Assembly (NCBI GenBank): GCA_922989275.2
Contig: OV277869.1
Span: 3,091,190-3,155,189, forward strand
DNA from: Gari tellinella
Lineage: Eukaryota; Mollusca; Bivalvia; Cardiida; Psammobiidae
DNA: 64,000 nucleotides
Direction of reading: 5' to 3'
In this document: positions 1-9,906 of the stretch, one piece after another
Layout: every line of letters begins with the position of its first letter
Numbering within the stretch: the first letter of the stretch is position 1
Translations under genes and position numbers: made by a program
Notes under the pieces: generated by a model
Told to the model about the DNA's origin: nothing
Database searches by the model: none
The model's input: only the letters and a program-made list of their open reading frames with translations

Positions 1-330
1 TTTCAATATTGTTGTCTGCAATATCACTTCAACTAAAGATTTAAGGCAGTATAACTGACGTAATTTCAAAACAAGTGGCAAATAGTTTTGATCCTGACCA
101 GACGCCGCGTAAAGCGGCGTCTGATCAGGATCAAAACTGTTTGCAAAATGTGCTTTGTGACGTCATTGACAGTGAAAGGGTTCAACGGATTTAAAACACA
201 AAAGCATTGCAATAAAATGTCAAAACTGAGTTATAAGGAAACCGTTAACAAACGGAATAGCAAACAATTGGGATACTTATCAGACATCGGTTATCCGGCG
301 TCTGATCTGGTTCAAAACTGTTTATAAGGG
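1..330. repeat. MITE family A copy with hairpin, plus half copy
   Basis: A near-perfect hairpin lies at about 85-137, with GATCAGACGCC-type arms around a GCGGC loop. The flanking phrase 'gtgaaagggttcaa' near 170 matches the outer end of other family A copies, which typically run TTAACCCTTTCACTG to CAGTGAAAGGGTTAA. A second, half-hairpin fragment lies at about 285-328. No gene is seen here; the short open frames cross the hairpin. Confidence 0.7.
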
Positions 331-424
331 ACATACAGCTGAAGGCTGTAAATGCGTCAAGAAGAAAGTCGTTTCCTCTGTATGGAAATTGATGGTACAT
401 GTATTTGTAAGCAGTTTGGAGTAA

Positions 425-748
425 GGGGCCCGTCTTACGAAACGTCGAACGACATAACGGCCGTAAGTCAAAACTCTAAAACACATCTAATTTCTTATTT
501 CCCCATGATTAGATGGAGAATAAATAAAAATTTAGAATTCTAGAAACTTTAAAACTCATCTAATTTCTGATTTTTTTCCCATCCAATTCAGTCTTGTTTC
601 ATCGCTTTGGAATCGTCTTCTCAAGACGATTCCAAAGCGATGTCACAAGACATGATTTTTTAGATTAATGAATAATAATTTAGAATTTTTGAATCTGACT
701 TACGACAATATTTGTCGTACGACGTTGACGTTTCGTAAGACGGGCCCC
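425..748. mobile_element. MITE family E (GGGGCCCGT... termini)
   Basis: The left end GGGGCCCGTCTTACGAAACG is mirrored by the right end, which finishes CGTAAGACGGGCCCC. A central hairpin (TCTTCTCAAGACGATTCC region, about 608-640) sits between them. Other copies are at 35451-35693, 53453-53661 and 60976-61219. Non-coding. Confidence 0.8.
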
Positions 749-857
749 TGGTCAGATGTCGCTAACTCGGAGACTGATTAGGCTACTATTTGTTTTACAC
801 TAGTTTTAGAAAAATTATTAAACCCATAGACAGCTGATTCTGACATTATTATATTTT

Positions 858-925
858 GCAAACAGTTTGGATCTAGATCAGACGCCGCATTAGCGGCGTC
901 TGATCTGGATACAAACTGTTTTGCA
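858..925. repeat. MITE family A hairpin
   Basis: An inverted repeat has arms GCAAACAGTTTGGATCTAGA and its complement around a GACGCCGCATTAGCGGCGTC core. It lies within a degenerate family A element that ends near 1025 at 'gaaagggttaaa'. The stretch to 1100 holds nothing else I recognise. Confidence 0.7.
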
Positions 926-1100
926 CCCATGTCGGTATTTGTTAGGTCAAATGCCTAGAATCTAACATAAGTTAAAGCAGGTGACAATTTACAAGCAGTC
1001 GATATTGCAACAGCGAAAGGGTTAAACAACTTAAAATAGCCTTTTTCTACATTTGATTGCATGTTTTGTGTTTAGAGTTCTGGCTACTTGCAATTTTTCC

Positions 1101-3536
1101 CTATCTATACCGCGTACGTGTTGAAAATATACTCAAAATTCCATTTTTACTTCCAACCGCCATCCGCTGATGCCCAAACACTGTGACTGCGCGCGCATCC
1201 CGGAAGTCATTTTGTCCGCGGAACACCTCCTCACATTGACAGGCCAGTGAAACTCTTTGAACAGTTCCAAACGCGTTCGACTGCTTTGAATCTATCACAT
1301 AGAGTTCGTTCGTGTCCCTGTCAAGCTCGATTCCCATTGGATCAGTTAGCGAATACTCTTGACTTCCCTTATAGCGTCCAACTACAGTACCGTCTAATTT
1401 GAAAACCAAGAGGCTCTTTAAATTCCAATCACATACAACAACCGTGCCGTCATTTGCTACTTTCACAAACCGCGGATACGAGAACAGATCTTGGCCCAGG
1501 GTGTCTGAGCGGAAGGTGAGAAGGATGGGTCCACCAGACACGCCTATAACGTCAATACTTGGCTCCCCAAACTGCGGGACTTGGCCGCACACAAATAGTT
1601 CACTAGTTTGGTGGTAAGCTATACACGCGTATTTCTTCGTCGTGGTCACATTCCCGACTGTCACAACAGTTTGTGTACTCGCCTTTATTTTGAAAATGGT
1701 CTGGAGCTTTGGCACAGTAACAGCAAATATTTCATTGGTCACTTTAGTTATATCCCATGGTTCTTCGCGAAATAAAACGCCTCCAAATGACTCGCCTTGT
1801 TCATTGAAGAACTTCAACTTCCGGTTCCAACGGTCAACAACAAGGAATGAGTTATTATTGTACACCGCCAATGAAAATATTCCTGACGATCTCTTGTCAC
1901 TGATTTCATTAATTGAGAATGATTTGAGAGGTCCACGTGGTCGAGTTATGGAAGGAAATGAACTTTCTGGTGTATTTACTGGTGTCGGTATGGAAACTGA
2001 AACCGGATATGGTTGCGGGGATGTCGGTCTTTCCGGAATAATGCCCGGCTGGCTATCAGAGACAGCTCCAAGTCTCCGCCGATTTGCTAATGGTGGCACG
2101 TTGGTAGGCTGTAGCAGCACAGGTGGAGATTGTGGCTGCTGGGGCTCGGGAAGCTGGACATACATGGGTGGGGGTGGGCCGGGATAGGGTGGGGGATCAT
2201 CCTCGGGTATCAATATCCCGCTGGGAGATCGGGTGTAACTTGGTAATCCTGGGTATGGTGGCGGTGGGTCATCCCTTTCTTCAGTAGTTTCTTGTGTATT
2301 GTTTGTTTCTACAGTGTTCTGTGGAGTTTCCTGTCTTGGACTATCAACACTTCTAGCTGACTCAGACATAGCCGATGATGATCTTGAATTGTCATTACTA
2401 GTTCCGCCGCCTAATAGGTTTCTAGAACTACGCTCATTGGCTGCGGACTCGCCACTAGCTACCTGGTGATTAGAGGCCGAGCTAGTCTGGGCTACTTCAC
2501 AGTTATCAATAGTCTCCATACTTTCCACACTTCCGCTGCTCTCGGCACCAGTGTTACTAAACACTTCATTTATATGTTCAGCCTCAATGTTTTCCTCATC
2601 TGGACTGCTAGATCGAGAATCCAAAACTTCCACTGAAGCAACTTTTGTAGTCACGATCGTTTGTTCTGACTCGGGATTGACAATAAAGCGGATCACCAGA
2701 AAGGCGTCTCTGGCAGCCGTTATCTCGTCAATGTGTGCACTATCCTTACTCACATCAGCTGCAGCACTTAGTAGAGATTTGAGATAAGAGGACGCATTGT
2801 TACTTGTACTATGGATTTTATCCAGATTGTCTAGCATTGTGCCCTTTTGTTGAAGATCATGAACAAGTTTTGAACACTGTTGGATTTTGTCTGACAGATT
2901 GCTCGCCTGTTCTGCCACGGTGGTCTGTAGATATGTCAGCAACTCATTTTCCTCCCGTTGAAGTTTGGAGAGTAGTTTCGCCTTTAATCTTTGATAGAAC
3001 CTGTCTATTTCTGTGATAGTCTCGTCCTTCTTGGCGATCATTCTGTCTTTCTTCCTAGTCAATGTTCTAGACAAATGACTCACGCACTGTTTCGTGGAAC
3101 TCATCTTCCTGGTGAGCGAAGATTTCACCTGATCGTTCATACTTTTTATATTATCTCCAACATGTGATAGTGAGCAATTTTTGTGTTTATGGTCTTCTGG
3201 TTCGATACATTTATCACACAATATCTCTATACAGTTAGTGCAGACAATATGGCAAGGGCTGGAGTCATGTAGAGGGCAAGAGAACACATTAGGTGCCGCC
3301 GACGCCTGCATCGTGCCAACTAACGTATCACTATTACTTCTTTCATGACTCGCCGTTATATTACTGTTTGTTATATCTACTGATCTCCTGTTTCTATCGT
3401 CACGTGACGATGGACTTCTTCTCGGTTGAGTTCTTCTCGGTGTTCTCTGCGGAGGAACGTTAACGCGAGGTGGTATTGTCGGGGGAGTGGTTCTCGGCGG
3501 AACCGCAGGAAGAGCGCCACGTGACGATGCCTCCAT
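1101..3536 (-). CDS. TRIM-like protein: B-box, coiled coil, beta-propeller; no RING
   Basis: An 811-codon intronless frame starts at the ATG at 3536. Residues 1-80 are proline/arginine-rich. A B-box zinc finger spans about 87-121 (CPLH, CTNC, CDKC, then HKH). A charged, helical coiled-coil-like stretch covers about 125-245. A long Ser/acidic linker (300-420) is followed by a proline-rich segment with two PPxY motifs (PPPPY about 424-428, PPPYP about 447-452), known ligands of WW domains such as those of NEDD4 ligases. Residues about 535-811 contain recurring blades (FLVVDRWNRKLKFF, LYVIDSKQSN) like the NHL/6-bladed propeller of TRIM2/3/56-type proteins. No RING cysteines precede the B-box, so E3 activity by itself is unlikely and an adaptor role is inferred. 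Intronless TRIM-like genes are common in expanded invertebrate families, so retroposition is possible. The exact orthologue is unknown. Confidence 0.85.
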   Translation of the reverse strand: MEASSRGALPAVPPRTTPPTIPPRVNVPPQRTPRRTQPRRSPSSRDDRNRRSVDITNSNITASHERSNSDTLVGTMQASAAPNVFSCPLHDSSPCHIVCTNCIEILCDKCIEPEDHKHKNCSLSHVGDNIKSMNDQVKSSLTRKMSSTKQCVSHLSRTLTRKKDRMIAKKDETITEIDRFYQRLKAKLLSKLQREENELLTYLQTTVAEQASNLSDKIQQCSKLVHDLQQKGTMLDNLDKIHSTSNNASSYLKSLLSAAADVSKDSAHIDEITAARDAFLVIRFIVNPESEQTIVTTKVASVEVLDSRSSSPDEENIEAEHINEVFSNTGAESSGSVESMETIDNCEVAQTSSASNHQVASGESAANERSSRNLLGGGTSNDNSRSSSAMSESARSVDSPRQETPQNTVETNNTQETTEERDDPPPPYPGLPSYTRSPSGILIPEDDPPPYPGPPPPMYVQLPEPQQPQSPPVLLQPTNVPPLANRRRLGAVSDSQPGIIPERPTSPQPYPVSVSIPTPVNTPESSFPSITRPRGPLKSFSINEISDKRSSGIFSLAVYNNNSFLVVDRWNRKLKFFNEQGESFGGVLFREEPWDITKVTNEIFAVTVPKLQTIFKIKASTQTVVTVGNVTTTKKYACIAYHQTSELFVCGQVPQFGEPSIDVIGVSGGPILLTFRSDTLGQDLFSYPRFVKVANDGTVVVCDWNLKSLLVFKLDGTVVGRYKGSQEYSLTDPMGIELDRDTNELYVIDSKQSNAFGTVQRVSLACQCEEVFRGQNDFRDARAVTVFGHQRMAVGSKNGILSIFSTRTRYR

Positions 3537-5338
3537 TTTCAGTTCACTACCTACACCGGTATTCCTTCTGTCAGTAGCTAATTTTGTTCATCAATAAAAC
3601 TCGGATTTGTCAGTATACAATCCATTATTTTTATACATGTAAATACCCTCATCTGTGTCAGTATTATAAATAGAACATATCGTGTTATATGTAGACGTCT
3701 TGCATGAATGAGCCAAGTTTATGTAAAAAGTTGATACTCCTATCCATCCAGGGCGTTATTCAGAACATCCTGTACGTATATGATACTATAGATGGTGGTG
3801 TTCTTTTACTACTGTAAGCACGTCTCATGTATATCCGTGTAGATTTGTCAGCTATCTTGTGGTTGTGTGAGATGTCTGTCCGCCTTTAGAGCACGCCTGG
3901 GACAGCTGACAGTTTCTTCTGGGCAACGCACACTGAAAGAGATAAATAAAAACACTAAGTTATATTCAATAACCTTTTCGACTTCACTTCTTGTAAAACC
4001 TCTATATTATGACCATTAAAAAGAAGGCTAAGTGACTGTATAAAAGACAGGCGACAGCTTAAGCAAGGTGACAGTAAAACACCTTGCTTTATGCAGTCAC
4101 TTGTCGTAAACACCTAATAATAAACACAATTAAATGGTCGTAATACCGAGTTTTAAAAGTATTTAGACAACTTCATATTAACAATTACCCTTTCCAATTA
4201 ATGCTGGTTCACTTTTGACTTCTTATGGTTGGTTTTACAATTTAATGCAAAATGACAGACCTGCTCAGAAGGTTTCTTTATGAGCCTTCTCATTTGGTTC
4301 TACACTGGAGCGCTCTAATCTGATGCTAAACTGTTTGAATTGGACAAGACATTAGTGTACTTTTCACATTTACACTATTTGTCACTGGCGAGAATACTCA
4401 TCGCTAGAGTTGAAAGTCGCTTGCAGTTGTCCATGGCAATGAAAATGTTAAACTACGTGTACATGCATTCCACTAAACGAAAAAAATGCATTTGACCATT
4501 CCTTGTAATCAGAGCTTAAGAAATTTAATGGGAGCATGTGTGATACCCATTGGATACCAATGAGATTGCGAGCAACAAAGCCAAATCCTTGGACACTGAT
4601 TGTGTAGTATAAATCAGCAAGCATAATATATAAGTGTGCATTAACATATTTATGCCCAGTGGATTCTTCCATACTTATATATTGGATTAGTCCATTTTCT
4701 ATGTACATGTAAGTGGTGTCTGGTCTAAATTTTCATTTTCGTTTTTTATATTGAAATTCCTATCAGCAAACATTGTAGATACTTTTCAAACGCCGCATTG
4801 TGCGGCGTCTGGTCAGAGTATACACTGTTTGCCTTTGTCACAGTTATAGAATGCTTTGCACAAATTGGTTAAGAATTGATTCATGTGAATACGTGTATGA
4901 GGATGAAATATTATTCAACTCATTCAGCTCTGAAACTTCAAATAGACAAAACCAATTTCCAACTAAGTATAGTTCTTTGTTTGCTATTTAGGCTTGTTTG
5001 TTTTAGAATTCGTATATTGGAAAATGACAAACAGAACAGACTCTAATCAGTAGACTCCTTTTGCATAGGACAAGAGCATTCTTTACAGCTTGACTCATTT
5101 GTATAGGATGTTCATTACGTATGCGTCAATAGGTTTCAATGGGTTGAAGTATTACATTTTATTTCATACACAGTTACTGTCGTCAACTTCTGTGTTAAGC
5201 GGTAATCAAAACTAGTATTCTAGACAGGTACGCGTAACAGTGTCATAGAAAAACACGTAAAGCAGAAAGCCTTACATCTTTATCAACTTTCTAATTTATC
5301 TATGTTTGATTTGCTCTGTATTAGGAAGTATACATATA
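3537..5338. other. Upstream region of the TRIM-like gene; two MITE remnants
   Basis: No coding sequence is supported. A family F MITE remnant lies at about 3990-4146 (AAAACCTCTATATTATGACC, then a GTGACAG hairpin). A half-hairpin of family A lies at about 4775-4833. The 5' end and promoter of the TRIM-like gene should fall in 3537-3900, but no core promoter motif is convincing. Confidence 0.5.
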
Positions 5339-5584
5339 CAGTGGAGAATCTGTTATTCTTTCCCAATAAACGCGTTTACGCTAAAACTATTATTTCCAAT
5401 ACAAACAGTTTGGAGCCAGATCAGACGCCGGGTAACCCGGCGTCTGATCAGGCTCCAAACTGTTTGCCACCAAGATAAACATGAAATATCAGAATTCTCA
5501 AAAAGTCGTTCTTTTCTACGTTTTAGCGCTTTGCGTTTGCGTACGTTTGCGTTTAAACGGGAAAGAATAACAGATTCTCCACTG
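5339..5584. mobile_element. MITE family B, complete, TA target duplication
   Basis: The left terminus CAGTGGAGAATCTGTTATTC is complementary to the right terminus ending GATTCTCCACTG. TA flanks both ends (5337-5338, 5585-5586). The centre (about 5404-5463) is a GTTTGGAGCC...GGCTCCAAAC hairpin with the GATCAGACGCCGGGT stem. The TIRs continue into TTCTTTCCC and an ACGCGTTTACG/CGTACGTTTGCG region. A TA duplication with CAG ends fits a Tc1/mariner-mobilised MITE; that mechanism is inference. Confidence 0.88.
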
Positions 5585-5754
5585 TAGCCTATCTCTAAAT
5601 GTGATCATTCGTCATACAAGGATGACCGTTTAACTCAAGTCTGGCTGTACTGCACAATTCTATGATACTGTGATCTAACTCCTTGAATGCCATGGACCCC
5701 GTTTCAAGCTTCAATAATTATAAATGGTTGCTTTGCGGTTAAACGTGAAATTAA

Positions 5755-7020
5755 CCCTTTTCGTGATAATCACACCTTGTCACGATATTTCAAACCATCA
5801 GGACTCTGATCAGACGTCGGGTAACTCGGCGTCTGATCAGAATCCAAACCGTTTGACCCTCGTTTCAATGTCTTTTGATAGTAAAATTACTCTCTGAACA
5901 ATGTTTGGAAATAGCAGACGATACATGTTTTGGAGCAGACATCATGTCAACATGGTAAGTTTTATTTCAAAAGCCATTGAAAATCATTGCATTACTTTAA
6001 GGTGTTTCGGTTTATATTGCAGAGAAGCAATTACATTTTCAAGTTTTTACTGCATCTATCTTTTCTATAAACTGCCAAGATTACATATTGATTTTGGTTC
6101 AAAGGTGTCCCGCGTACTCTTTAATTTACTGACAAAAAGAGCTTTAACTTTTAAATTTAAAAAAATTGTCGTCTGCTTTCTATAATTTCTCAAATTCAAG
6201 ATCTAGGTATGTTGACTTAATTTCAAAACAAGTGGCAAATAGTTTTTATCCTGATCAGATGCCGCGTTACGCGGCGTCTGATCAGGATCAAAACTGTTTG
6301 CAAACCTGCGTTTTATGACGTCATTGAGAGTGAAAGGGTTATGGTAGTACTACAGTTACTTATTTGAAAAAAAAAGAAAACATGTAACGAAAACACTTGA
6401 TATTTTCCGCACTTCTGTTAGACCGACATTTCCCGATTTCATTAGAGCAGTGCTACCTTAAGTTCAGGAATTTTACAAAATTATTTTCATTTCAATCCAT
6501 TCAATATTTCAAGTGAATGGGTCAATCAGGGTACAATATTACGATACACAGTTTTATTACAAGATAACGCCGGTCTAGCTGCAAATGCACTATCAACTTT
6601 TTCCCTGATAATGAATAAATGTTGTGACCCCAGGAATGCTCTATTGACCTGGCCTGAATGTCAATATTAGTGCGCCGAAACCGATATTTGATAAGATCAA
6701 GGCTCTATCAATTAGTTTCCATTCAAGTGAACTGGCTCGTGTTATTGTCCTACCCTTTTCACTCCCATGACGTCATCGACTTTAAATAACTGTCGTCTGC
6801 TTTTTTTTCAAAAAATGTCATGTAAATTTGATAAAAGTAATGTCATAATTAGTATTAATAATTTTGGATTCAGATCAGACGCCACGTTACGCGGCGTCTG
6901 ATCTGTATCCAAACTGTTTGCACATGACCATTGTACATGTACTCGGGGTAAAACAGTGAAAGGGTATCGAATAAAACGTTCTTGTTTTGTCCTCAATACG
7001 GACATAGGAAATTAGTGAAG
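5755..7020. repeat. Three family A MITE hairpins
   Basis: Hairpins lie at about 5797-5853, 6236-6303 and 6868-6921. Each has a GATCAGACGCC stem and flanking words 'ttaacccttt' or 'gtgaaagggtt'. The rest of 5585-7656 has no supported gene; the open frame starting at 5901 is discussed under rejected items. Confidence 0.7.
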
Positions 7021-7687
7021 ATTCTTAGTTAATGCGTCTCATATGGCCTGCACGGTTGCTATTATAGTGTAATTTAAATATTTTACATTTAAGATGAAAA
7101 AGGTTTATATAGATTTAAGTTTGACTAGAAAGGATATTCCATTATCTCATAATTTGTTTTAAGAATCTCACATAAGAGTTCATGAACCATTTTTATTGCC
7201 ATACTATTGGCATTACTATAGAAAGAAAATATTTTACAGGATAGTCCCGATATTTCTCAAACTTTGCATGTGAGGTGTATCATGTAGGTACTGACAAAGT
7301 TGAAATTGTTTGGGGAAAAAAACCTCGATACAAATCGAGTGACAGAGCTTGGTGAAAAGGATAGTAGCTCATAGTTTAAATCCTGTTGAAAAGTTCAGAG
7401 GCCGAAAAACTCAGGAGTCTAACTAATAAACGCTCACACTAATATTTCACCAATCAAAAATACTCTAAGTTCATAGTTTTAGAAATACAAAGTAGATGGC
7501 ATATGTAATAATGTAAAGCAAACACCATTCAGACACGCCGCACAATCCTAATAGGGGAAAAAGTCAGGCGAGAAACGAACACCACATGTACAGGACTGTT
7601 GCACTTTTGTAATAGATATCAAGACAGTTGAAATTCAATGCATACTTGTACATGTACAGTGGAGAATCTGTTATTCTTTCCCGTTTA

Positions 7688-8226
7688 AAGCGACTCGCAA
7701 CCAGATGGTGCATTAAAAATAGTAATTTGTAAATATGTGTCAAACGCTTATATAAATGGTAAAGAATTAGTTTAGGATAAGAAATTCTGTTTAAAAAAAT
7801 GTATTTCAATAAAAAAAAATATTGGTCTCTGGTGGGATTCGAACCCGGGGCCCGGCATTGGCGGACAGAAGGCAAAATAGGGGAAACCGCTTAGACCAAT
7901 GGACCACGGAACTATCCGTTTATCTCGGATCGATTTAACGTATTTCAATGTATAGCCATCGAAAGTGCATACAACTTCGTAATTCGGCTCGTGTTTATGC
8001 CTGAGCCCGTGTAGAGAAGCAACAACAACAACTATACCGTCTACTAGTCGGTATAGAAAAACGATGGAAAATATCTAAAAATCTAAGATTCGGTGACGAT
8101 TCTTGAGACTTTTTTTGGACTGATCATATTTTTTTAATGTCAGAAGCCAAATAATGCCACAAATTTGCTTTTATTTGAGTATTTTATTTTATTTTGACAA
8201 GTACACCATCCGGTTGCGAGTCCCTT
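7688..8226. mobile_element. tRNA-bearing MITE (family I), TA target duplication, inside a family B MITE
   Basis: The ends are AAGCGACTCGCAACCAGATG and the complement of AAGGGACTCGCAACCGGATG. The inserted sequence is bounded by TA on both sides (7686-7687 and 8227-8228), restoring an uninterrupted family B sequence when removed. A second copy is at 55247-55778. It carries a tRNA-like segment on the minus strand. Confidence 0.85.
7817..7920 (-). ncRNA. tRNA-like (Ser/Leu-type) segment within family I element
   Basis: Read on the minus strand there is a box A-like TGGTCTAAGCGG and a box B-like GGTTCGAATCCC, about 40 bases further apart than in an ordinary tRNA. A type II (long variable arm) tRNA origin is plausible. 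The stretch between the boxes holds no clear anticodon arm. It is probably a pol III promoter relic rather than a functional tRNA. The related copy near 55390-55480 has box B but a poorer box A. Confidence 0.55.
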
Positions 8227-8768
8227 TAAACGCAAACGTACGCAAACGCAAATCACTAAAACGTAGAAAAGAACAACTTTTGTACAATTCTGATATTTCA
8301 TGTTTATCTTGGTGGCAAACAGTTTGGAGCCTGATCAGACGCCGGGTTACCCGGCGTCTGATCTGGCTCCAAACTGTTTGCACTGCAAATAATAGTTTTA
8401 GCGTAAACGCGTTTATTGGGAAAGAATAACACATTCTCCACTGTATCTGTTTACTTGCCTACCTTTCTACTGCTAAAGTGGAGAATACGTTTTTCTTTCC
8501 CAATAAACGCGTTTACTCTAAAACTATTATATCCATTGCAAAAAGTTTGAATTCAGATCAGTGCACAGTCTTATCTTTGCATACCAGACGACCATGACAT
8601 AATATCGTCTGCAGTTTGTCAAATTAGAATTTATGCATTCCTAAATTAACCCATTTATGACTGGATATAGCAATGAGCTCGCCCTGTGTGCTTGCTGGAA
8701 GTTTTCATTATATACGTGTATATATTGAGATCTGCAACCTGTCCATACTGCACAACATTTCATATGAA

Positions 8769-8836
8769 ATAGCAAACAGTGGAGACCCTGATGAGATGCC
8801 GCGTAACGCGGCATCTCATCAGGGTCTGCACTGGTA
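8769..8836. repeat. Hairpin of the family A/H type
   Basis: The arms are CAAACAGTGGAGACCCTGAT and its complement around a GAGATGCCGCGTAACGCGGC core. Between 8837 and 9073 nothing is recognised. Confidence 0.65.
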
Positions 8837-9073
8837 GTCAACGTCCCATTTAGTGGACACTAGGCTTAAATGGGTTAAAGAAATCTAAAGACGAACGCCA
8901 AACAGATTGGTTGTTCAGTGAGTAGAATACATGTTTTGGACTGAGAGTTCATAGACTTGATTACAGGGACTTCCTGTTTGTATTTCTTGTCTGCGTCTCA
9001 TCCAGTCTAGTCTGCATTGTTTGACAATGTCTATAGACTTCATTTAAACATTAGGAACGCGCCTTCAAGTGTT

Positions 9074-9079
9074 CACAGT
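9074..9079. repeat. Left target-site duplication of the Polinton (CACAGT)
   Basis: The hexamer CACAGT abuts the left terminal inverted repeat and is repeated exactly at 24016-24021 beyond the right one. A 6-bp duplication is the known hallmark of Polinton integration. Confidence 0.93.
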
Positions 9080-9146
9080 AGTAGTAATACGTGACTTAAA
9101 ATAAGTACGCCACATTTCGTGAGGGGCCACATTTTTTGAGGGAGAA
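9080..9146 (+). repeat. Polinton left terminal inverted repeat (67 bp)
   Basis: All 67 bases match the reverse complement of 23949-24015. Homology stops abruptly after GGGAGAA. The following 760 bases to the first coding exon show no gene and are presumably the 5' control region of the polymerase. Confidence 0.95.
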
Positions 9147-9906
9147 CGATATTTCATTAGCCGACGTAAACGACCGAACAGGTATGTCGAATTAATCCGG
9201 AGATTACATAGTAGAGAGATCAGTAACAGTATATCCTCTGTAAAGTAACACTCTGCGGGTGACATGAAATGCAGGTGGTTGCATTAAGCTGTCACCTATA
9301 TTAAAAGCCGACAATGTTATATGTTCTGTGTAAAGAGATTTCACTGTACGTTTTGATGGGGGTTCATTTCAATTGTCGTTGAAAGGAGGCGCTTGCTGTG
9401 CAGAGGGTCATTGTTGAGTGATTATACTGTTTAACATTTCAAAATCGTCAAAACCGAGAGTTGCTGTTTTATCCTAGTAGGGACGAATGTAATCAATGTT
9501 GTGAAGTAAATAACCAGTGAAGGAAAGGTAAATAAATACCCGGAGTTAAATACTTATGTCCACAGATGTCCTGAGACTGTATTGTACTATATTTGAGAAG
9601 AATAAATGTTCGATGTAGATATATGCAAACTGTGTATTGGGTTGATAGGTATTTACAATTACTGAAGACATCTATGTATGTAGAACTCAATTCGGTTGAC
9701 ATCGGATACTAAATTAGTATGTGGAAACTGACAAACTGTTAATAGTGTAAAACCAGACGAATAACCTACTGTATGCCGTGTTGTAATTTATAACGATACT
9801 CGCAGTCTGTTTCTTAAAAGATAACACCGATACCGTTAACTGTTTACTGTGAAAGTTTTAACGATGATAGACCAGCAGATTATTCTGTATTAGTGATAGT
9901 GACAAT

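Larger units (their letters stand above)
7657..8443. mobile_element. MITE family B interrupted by a 539-bp element
   Basis: The family B left end (CAGTGGAGAATCTG) is at 7657 and its right end (CATTCTCCACTG) is at 8443, with TA outside both. At 7688-8226 another element splits it between 'cccgttta' and 'taaacgcaaacg'. The family B hairpin (GTTTGGAGCC stem) is intact at about 8318-8380. A truncated further copy of the left end is at about 8475-8565. Confidence 0.85.

Noticed and set aside
5901..6185. 94-codon open frame beginning MFGNSRRYMFW with a GTAAGT-like site after CAACATG
   Set aside because: No homology recognised, AT-rich Phe/Leu/Lys content after the possible donor, and no partner exon found; a first exon cannot be excluded.
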